NCBI GenBank assembly: GCA_021234155.1 | Contig: JAJEKV010000003.1 | Coordinates: 29,805,166-29,869,165, forward strand | Length of the DNA stretch: 64,000 nt | Source: Isoetes taiwanensis | Taxonomy: Eukaryota; Streptophyta; Lycopodiopsida; Isoetales; Isoetaceae | Reading direction: 5' to 3' | Part shown: in pieces, positions 56,230 to 64,000 of the stretch | Position numbering within the stretch: position 1 is the stretch's first letter | Layout: every line of letters starts with the position of its first letter | Position numbers and translations under genes: made by a program | Notes under the pieces: model-generated | Database searches by the model: none | What the model saw: the letters and a program-made list of their open reading frames with translations, nothing else | Told to the model about the DNA's origin: nothing

Positions 56230-57710
56230 GTCAGTTGGCAAAATTGTTCTTCATTGTGGACTCTAGATGATGAAGTTTCCACCATGTGTTCTTTACTATT
56301 CCTGGAAGGTGTTGCCTCATGGAAAGGCAACCAAGCTTCTTGGTATCCCTGTGGGTATTCATGTCTCGATTTCTGCTGCTTGGGATGTCATAATAGAGGG
56401 GTTGCGGAGGCATCTTTTTTGGTGGGATACTGCTAAACTCTTTATGCCTAGAAGGGTAACAGTTGCTAAACATGTCTTAAGCAACATGCATGCATGTATG
56501 GCTTCTGCCATTCTTGCTACAACTTATTGCACAGGCTCTTACCCATTGTATTCCTTTTGGTAAAGTCACACTTAGATCTGTTCTTCTATGGGGTATATTC
56601 TATGAGTTGTGGCCTTATCATAATGCTTCTCCATTTCTAGAAGGATTGTTAGATTCCTACCACACAGTCAAAGCGCTATTTCACATCAGTGCAACCGCTT
56701 TGTGCTCATTTGGATGCACCTTGCTGTTGGATCCCCCTGCAGACAATGCACCACTTTGCTTTATAGTGCACCCATTGACTCCACGACGTTGAAAAATGAC
56801 AGGAATCTTAATAATTGAAGCATGGTAAGACTCTGGCCGGCTGCTGTCATGGGAGGTGTTTTAGTTAAAGTTTTTGTTGGAGCGATGGGATAGAGCTCTT
56901 GGCAAAAGTTTGTTGACTATCTACAACCTATTCTGCTACACCAAGAAGATATATTGGTACAGGTTTGTTATGAGGAGGTTAAGGAGTGCAAACTTGTCAG
57001 CTCAATGTATAAGTTATTGCTTGATACTGATATTCTTCCTCCTTCTAATAATTGGCCTCTTCAACTACTTCCTCATCAACGACAGTAGATGTGGTCTTGG
57101 GCATGGGATAAACTACTTTATCCTAAAGTGGTAGTTCTTTGGTGGCAAATTCTTCATAGATGTCTTCGGGTTCACATGCTTGTCTACAAGTTTAACCCTA
57201 GAATATCAGATCAGTGTCCAGTATGCAAGCGTGAATCTGAGACCATTGAGCATTGCTTTTTTTATGTGTGACCACCTCAGACAGGTATGGATTGGATGTT
57301 CTCTCTTTTTCAAGTTTCACTAACAAGTCAATAAGTGCCCTTGGCAATTTACACAACTACTTAGACGGAGTTACAAAGCCAGACTGTTCATCTTGCAGCA
57401 GGATGGTTGCTTTGGATTATCTGAAAAAGATGAAAACTGGTAATCTTCAAAGGTTTGGATGTGGCAGATAACCGTGTTCTCCAAGAAGCTCAAAGTCACA
57501 TTGCTAAGTTGTATCATAATTCTTTATTGCCCCCCGTAAGGGGCGATTGATCTTTGAGGAGTATTTGGATGTGCGCCCTTATGCTTAGGCAGGTTGCTTC
57601 ATTTGATAGGCCTCTGCTTATCTGCTGAGATTTTATTTCTGTCATTGCACTTATACTTGTATTTGACTCTTTAATTAAATAAAGTCTGATGTCCTTCAAC
57701 AAAAAAATAA
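56230..57710 (+). pseudogene. LINE-E: 3' part of a plant L1-type LINE
   Basis: It begins in the RT thumb region (TKLLGIPVGIHVSISAAWDV ... FWWDTAKLFMPRRVTVAKHV), passes through broken frames and reaches the zf-RVT domain (VVLWWQILHRCLRVHMLVYK, then SDQCPVCKRESETIEHCFF). The 3' region ends AATAAAGTCTGATGTCCTTC followed by a short poly(A). This is a different clade from LINE-A to D: the zf-RVT domain and poly(A) tail are those of ordinary plant L1 elements. Confidence 0.8.
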
Positions 57711-58118
57711 GTAATAGAACAACAAGAGATGAGATTTTTAGACTGGTCATTTGCTGACAAAATCTCAAGATAGAAGACAAATTGAGTTAGAATAGGATGC
57801 TCCATATTCTATTCTTACATGCAAAACTCTTCTGTATAGAAGCTAATAGCTGCAGCAAGATAAAACTTCGATGGAACTAATGCTATATCTCAAAAAACAA
57901 ATTTAAAAAACTTTTAGAGATTAATCCACGGACTTTGGTTTAGCAGGAAACTGCGGTACAAAAGCTTAAATGCACGCGAACATTCATTCAATTCCAAATT
58001 ATAAATAAACGGGGAAGTAAAGAATCACTACTTTGTGACTATTACTCTTAGCTTTCGGAGAATTTTAGCCATAAAAATCTAAATCAGGCCACACGTCTAC
58101 TATCCAAATAGAAGATTC
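57711..58118. other. No recognised gene
   Basis: AT-rich flank between LINE-E and the microsatellite. Nothing seen. Confidence 0.5.
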
Positions 58119-58337
<219 letters not shown>

Positions 58338-58769
58338 GTCTATTGCTCTCTTGGGCCTCGAGGGACCATGGAGCACATGAAAATAAGCTTTTTACAGTTT
58401 TTGCAAAAAAGAACGGTGTGAATCAACCACTCGAACATATGGCCCAATAGTCATTGGTGGCATTGTGAATAGTAAGTGTATACTTGTCACCTGAATCCCA
58501 AAATTATGAATATATTTCAACCTCATACACCGTTGTTAGGGGTTTGCGTTCCGGGCAACAGAAAAGAAACAAGGTGCTGCGCACGGAGGGTTGCCCTCCA
58601 TGGTGGGAGGGTGAAGTGGCTTAAATCATATTTCAAAGTCTTTTATTTTTTTCAATCGATCAAAATTGCTACTTCAAAAAAATAGAATACTTGATACAAT
58701 GACTTTATCCACAATCTGTCTCCCTCATTTGTCTCAGGCTCTCTTGAGCATGCCAATGTTGAGCAATAG

Positions 58770-59195
58770 ATGTCTTGTGATAAATATATTTGTCACGCCA
58801 TAGCTCATGGTGAATTTGATAGCAACTCTGACCTTAGGGCGCATGTTGCCAATGTGTCGTCAACAATTGTAAATAATAACGACGATGTTATTGATATAAG
58901 GCATATGGAAAGAACTACTAACAAATCTCAAGATAGTGTACTAAAGAATGGTCATGAAGATGATGATGTTGCAACACTTGATTATAGTAATAAAGTTATA
59001 CAACAAGAAAGTGACTAGGCACCTCTTCCGTACACACAAGGATGTCAGGAAGTAGCCTGTAAGTTATATGATTTAGAACCTCTTAAAGTTCCTCACGGGA
59101 ATATGGACTGTGTGCAGAAAGTAGTTGAGATTGTTCTATTCAAAGCGAAAACACCCAACTATAGATGCTATTTTCAAGAATTAACAGAACCATAA
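58770..59195 (+). pseudogene. Unidentified open frame with one internal stop
   Basis: ATG 58770 opens 82 codons (MSCDKYICHAIAHGEFDSNS ... Asn/Asp-rich) to TAG 59016, and the same frame then continues for 58 codons (CQEVACKLYDLEPLKVPHGN ...) to TAA 59193. Composition is protein-like on both sides of the stop. No family recognised; it may be a retroelement or gene fragment. Confidence 0.35.
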
Positions 59196-60526
59196 ACTCG
59201 AATTTGGTCTGTAGCTATAGCCAAATCAATCATCTGTGTGTTCCTCTTCTTATCTCATTTTGAATCCATCCATATTACTCAGAATTTCTATCCTGTTCCA
59301 ATCACTGTTTCTACAATTTCCTAAATGTGCAAAAAATACATTGATCGGATTTTGCAGGTTAGGGGGCATCAAGAAGGGAGCATCAAGAATGCATGAGCCC
59401 ATTCCATTCTAGATCACATCATTGATTAAGAATACCATGATTTTCTTCAACTCCAAGAGCTAACGCTTTTAAAAACCGTTTTATCACCCATTAATATGAT
59501 GTATCTGGTGAAGAACCCGCAATAAAAATATCTTGAAATAGTCACTCAGCTTCTTCAAGGTGCTTTAATAATATTGTGAAGGTATCCTTGCGTGAACATA
59601 AATGCACTCATAATAATGGGGTTCTTCATTATTGAATCCTCAATTTTCTATGAGTTGGCCATTACTTATGTTGTAAAAGTTAGTACACATGCAATCTCAT
59701 GTTCAATCCTTCATTTCTACTCCATATAAAATTACCTCAAGTTTGCCTTGTAAGCTTCAGTACTTCTTCCCAGAGTAAAGTATAGCGCAGAACAAGAACC
59801 CATCTTTCTACACATCTCCCAGTGACTTGTAATGAATGTGTAATAACCATTAATGAACATTTGCACCAGTAGTAATTTAGAGACAGATTGTGCACTTGTT
59901 GTCTCTGGTTCACCAGCTACATGAAGATTCGCTCAGCTTTGCAAAATACCCAATGTCATTGGCCACAAGTCTTGCACAGAAGAAAACACACATTAGCAGA
60001 ATATCTATTCCTTACTTTTACGCCAAGTCTAATTCCAATTTACCCTACCATTAACCCTAATTTTACCTTGAGTAGATTATTCATGTAACCTACCCTCTAC
60101 CTTACATTTACTTCCAAGCTAGGAATATTGCATATGCTCCACAAGTTTTGTTAAATGCCAACGCTCAAGTCATATTAGTTGAACTTGATTTCGTTCTTAA
60201 GAACAAAGGTTTATCCAAATTGCACATGACACTCCACTACATCTACTCTACATGCCCATGATTAATGCCTGGCCTTAAGGTGGGACTCATAAGGCACATA
60301 GACTCCCCCCTGCCCTTTTTTCGTAATACGTGATTTCAAATTGCTAGTTAGTCAGTCCAGTTTTTGTTTCTCACACATGGTTATAACACAAAGTAATTTG
60401 GAAACTTGCATGTGTGAGGCTCTAAACAAGAATCAAGAACAAGTGAAGACTATGTTTTATGTCTCAAAAGTATTAAAATTTTGTAGTCCGTAACATGGGA
60501 AGGTTTGCATTTATGCGTCCATCAAT
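59196..60526. other. No recognised gene
   Basis: AT-rich, multiple stops in all frames. Nothing seen. Confidence 0.5.
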
Positions 60527-60688
60527 TAGTACAACTCTTTGATCAAATTTCCTTGATTCATAACACTTGCATGAGGTAATGTTCCAAGGTTGTTAAAGGT
60601 TTAGTTCTAGTACAACTCTATGTTTAAATTCCCTTGATTCATAACACTTAAATGAGGTAATGTTCCAAGGTTGTTAAAGGTTCAATGT
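60527..60688 (+). repeat. 81-bp tandem duplication
   Basis: Two units (60527-60607, 60608-60688) starting TAGTACAACTCT and ending GTTGTTAAAGGTT, with a few differences. Each contains CCTTGATTCATAACACTT and GAGGTAATGTTCCAAGG. Confidence 0.85.
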
Positions 60689-62734
60689 CGCAAATGTAAT
60701 GGCTTTTGTAACAACCTCTTACCGAACAAAAAATTGATGTAATGCCATGCACTACAAGAATATAAGCCTGCCAGCATAAAAGCGACCTTCCGAGGAATTC
60801 CAGAAGTGACCATTTCTGTGTTGGATGCTTGTCAAAGTGCTAATTAATAATAATTTACGTTGAAACTTGGTGACATCTCAAACAGCTTGACTGGTTCAAA
60901 CATCACCGGGAATATTGAAACGTGACTTAAAACTTGAATTGACAGCAAACATGACTGCACCTTCAATCGACCAATGATAAACAACAACAAGGTTAAATTC
61001 CAAACCACAACCTTCAAATGTTAGATCGAGGAAAATCGAATTTTATGTGATGAATGATAAAACTGGACCTTTTCATCTGTGTTGATAACATAAAAGACAC
61101 ATGTTACCTTCATTTTAATCTGACATGTTTGTAGATGGTTCTGGATTATTCCAGGAATCATATCTGTGATTAAAACATTTAGGCCTTAGCGCCTTAAAAC
61201 AAGCAATTGCTGATCTTTGTTGAAGATAACAGTGAGCCAAACCTTGAGCAAATATTTTGATAATTGGATTCATCAAAGCAGAATCTACCTTGCATCAGCC
61301 TCCAAATGTGCATATATAATATATTATAGCATTGTTACATGAAAGGAAAATATGAAGCAGTGGATGTCAGTGGCTTGGCGGGGATCCTGTTCTCTGCATC
61401 ATAACACATCCCAGCCCCTATACGAGTGAAATAGTCAAATCTAAGTCAACATTAACACCTATGTTTCCTTGATTCTATCATATGCACTATCTCTGGAAGA
61501 TGCCTGCAGCTAGATCTCTTTTTTCCTTTCCAATTCACAGAAGGCTCTTCTTCTCCTTGCCCCTTATTCCAGACAGAGTTCAAACATCAAGAATTAGAGG
61601 ACAGGGAAGAAAATCCATTGGCTATTCAAAAAGCATGCCACTATTCTGGTGACAGCAGAATTAGGAGCAAGAAAATGGCAATGTGATTACTGGGAGACCC
61701 CCAATGTAGTATGAAGAATTATGATGTAGATGATGATGAATGATGTCAATTTGCCTCAAAATTGTATTTAGCTACTGTCTAATATAGCTTATCTTAAACT
61801 GCTACTGTATGTGGGCTGGATGAGCAAGTGACCTAAGATACTGCATGTGTTGCCCCCAAAGGGCAACATACATACTAATCATTGGTTTATGCTTGAAGAT
61901 TAGGTCAAAGTTTGGAAGACCTTGATAGGGGACATTGATGTTGAAGTCAAATTTGGGAAAAGAGAACTTATTTTGAAGTCAAACTATGCACTAGAAAACT
62001 CTGGGTTGACTAAAGATTGGAAGGCATTTTTTGAAGATTGGAAGTTCAAAGTTTGGAAGACCCCATGGTATTTGATCCCATTCCCTAGCCATTCTCACTC
62101 ATTTTTATTCTTGCCCCTTGAAATTTTCTAGCCTTCTTTTTCCCTATATCTATACTCCCTTTTGTTCACTCTTGCATACCCTATCCTACCGCTCTGTAAC
62201 TTAACTATTCTTGGATTCCTCCACTTAAGCAACACATTAAGCCTAAAATCATGGTCTGTAATTCCGGAAACCTCAAAATCGAACCTACATACTGTAACGA
62301 ACGTGGACAGACATTTTCGAAGGCCCAGAAGTATTGAAGCGTCCATTACCATGGCAGTGCATGATTTCTTGATGATCTCCAAGCTATCTGAGCATTCCTT
62401 AGCCATTGGCAATGATTCATGGCTAATATTCTTCCATAAATTATTTTCCCAAGATTTTTAACTGAGTTTATTGCTTGAATAGCATGAACACAGTATTATT
62501 ATGATTATTTGATTGATACATCAATGAAAATCCCCTGTCAAGTTTGGAAATTTGATCTTTCATTATTTCTGTAACTTTTTGCCACCAAAACATTATTACA
62601 GAAGCATTTTTCATGATTCAAACTACTATTTTATCTTTTGCACATGCTTTTAGGCTCTATTCAGACCTGTGACAATTGAAATCATGCAAAAATACCTTAT
62701 AGAACTCAAGATACAAAAAATTTGCTTGCTGTTT
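60689..62734. other. No recognised gene
   Basis: A 69-codon frame at 61922-62131 and overlapping frames near 62128-62461 have no motif. CAAAGTTTGGAAGACC occurs at about 61908 and 62048. No splice-supported exon recognised. Confidence 0.4.
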
Positions 62735-63130
62735 TTCTGTGACAGTTCATCGACAGAATTTTTGATCGACTTTGAATCCTTTTTCTCCCTCATACAAGTT
62801 CCAAATCAAGCCAAGTTTTTTCCACATGTACCTACAACGGTTTTTTCTCATAGTCATTTCAAGAATCATACAAAAAGGATCAGTAAATCTCGAGATATCA
62901 TCATTTGAGTGTGCAGACCTCATTTTATCTCGGGGAAGTGCACTGGCCAGATTTTCTGTCAACTTTGAACCCGATTTTCTCAGCCATTCCAGATCCAAAT
63001 TGAGTCAAGTTTTTTTTCCACATATCACCACAACTTTTTTTTCTGATTTCTTCTTCAAAAATCATTTGAAAAGGATCTGTACATCTCGAGATATTCATGT
63101 CTCGAGTGCAACCGCCTTATTTTTCTTGAG
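62735..63130 (+). repeat. Old tandem duplication, period about 193 bp
   Basis: Two diverged units. Each has TTTTTGATCGACTTTGAA- or TTTTCTGTCAACTTTGAA-like sequence, then CAAGTTTTTTCCACAT, TTTTCTCATAGTC/TTTTCTGATTTC, AAAAGGATC and ATCTCGAGATAT. No coding signal. Confidence 0.7.
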
Positions 63131-63302
63131 GGGATCCTAAAAGTAATTGATCTTTTCTTGCAAATTTTGCACCAAGATTGGTTGCCTTAAGCAACCTGGA
63201 GGTCCTAACCATGTAGGCTCCATTGAGGTTGGTCCAGTGCCGGGTTTTGGATCAACATTTTGAGGTCCTACCGAGATCTCTCCCCTGGTAGAGATTACTC
63301 GA

Positions 63303-63700
63303 ATGGCTTTTCACAATCAAGGTCCACCTTTTCAGATTGAAGTATGTATTCCTATTCCTTTACCAATCTTTGATGGCTCAAAAGATCCAGAGAATTTTTT
63401 GGTACAATTTGAAAAATACTATGATGAGTATGGTTATAAAAAAGGGGAAAAATGTGTAGTCTTTGGAAGATGTATGGAAAGTGAAGCTGAAGGATGGTTC
63501 TTGTTTGAGCAGAATTATGGTTGTGGAACGATAATTTTGGTCCATAATTTTGGTCCATAATTTTGGTCCATAATTATGGTTTTGATCCATAATTTTGTCC
63601 AAAGATTTAGCACTGTTACAGATGAGATGTTGATTGAGCAACTATATACTTTGAGAATAGAAGAGAAGGAAAGTGTACATTAGGGATTTTTTGAGATCAT
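63303..63700 (+). pseudogene. gag: Ty3/gypsy-type gag fragment with 13-bp repeat expansion
   Basis: ATG 63303 begins MAFHNQGPPFQIEVCIPIPL and PIFDGSKDPENFLVQFEKYY, then CVVFGRCMESEAEGWFLFEQ, the start of a retrotransposon capsid. At 63531-63600 a 13-bp unit (ATAATTTTGGTCC) is repeated about five times, breaking the frame. Capsid-like text resumes after it (TVTDEMLIEQLYTLRIEEKE) and ends at a TAG at 63680. Pol would lie beyond the window, if present. Confidence 0.65.
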
Positions 63701-64000
63701 AAAAGGGCCTTCTAAGAACTGCTGACTAAGCTATATGAACTACCAATCAGAAAACAGAACTGGTAATCCAGTCAGCAAAACAGTTATAACTAACTCACTG
63801 GATCACATTTTCTAGCATAACTGTTGATAGAAAAGTCCAAATGAGCTCTTGTTTGGTGCAATAGATAGATCTCATTGAGAGCTTTCCAACCTTGGGTGAT
63901 TTGCATATCTTTTAGACCCGTAGGATAGTAAAAAATGGTAAAAACCATATTTTTTGGAGTTTTGACAATCATAAGTGGTTAAAATATATGCAAAGCACCT
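63701..64000. other. No recognised gene; possible gag/pol flank
   Basis: Unassigned to the window edge. Confidence 0.4.

Overview
The window is nuclear DNA of a plant in the broad sense (a streptophyte). The support is a well preserved first exon of the Golgi/ER retrieval receptor RER1, pieces of a plant-type Na+/Ca2+ exchanger-like gene (NCL) with EF-hands and GT-AG introns, a telo-box plus TATA promoter, and a chromovirus primed by initiator-Met tRNA. Repeats occupy most of the window. I cannot place the species. The LINE types (microsatellite tails, an L1 ORF1p-like protein) would fit a non-flowering plant or charophyte at least as well as a flowering plant.

Main result (1384-14349): a Ty3/gypsy chromovirus with about 1.55-kb LTRs, target duplication AAAAT, tRNA-iMet primer site and polypurine tract sits inside an older LINE (LINE-A, 590-1383 and 14350-16550). 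Between primer site and gag it carries about 4.5 kb of extra sequence with three accessory reading frames. The first (3735-5093, intact) ends in a complete histone H3 fold, colinear without gaps with H3 residues 37-134 and carrying plant H3.3-type residues Y41 and L90. It follows an unrecognised N-terminal region, a coiled coil and a long basic linker in place of the normal H3 tail. The same element ends its integrase with a chromodomain, a class of domain that reads methylated H3 tails. I know of no described plant retroelement that encodes an H3 domain.

Layout: 1-16550, LINE-A with the nested chromovirus. 16551-22140, mostly unassigned, with a 200-bp dispersed repeat pair and a poly(A)-tailed L1-type LINE remnant (minus). 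22323-22666, RER1 exon 1, with LINE-B (23106-25546, uninterrupted 774-codon RT ORF) just downstream. 26448-26603, an orphan exon. 27-31 kb, degenerate repeats and a small 8-bp-TSD element. 31624-36217, LINE-C (minus, nearly complete, two ORFs). 37945-38493, a Cys-rich gene with its own promoter. 40884-41920, NCL pseudogene. 42070-45950, a 419-bp near-perfect inverted repeat around fold-back elements. 46119-47090, LINE-D. 48880-53196, a complete 4.3-kb Mutator-like element carrying a zinc-ribbon/SWIM protein without a visible DDE core and an array of a 12-bp palindrome. 54370-56125, gypsy remnant with a CACTA MITE inside. 56230-57710, LINE-E. 58119-58337, a long ATT microsatellite. 63303-63700, gag fragment.

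Host genes are few and mostly fragments; most intact reading frames belong to mobile elements. Start codons were chosen at true ATGs. Identities come from reading motifs, not database searches.
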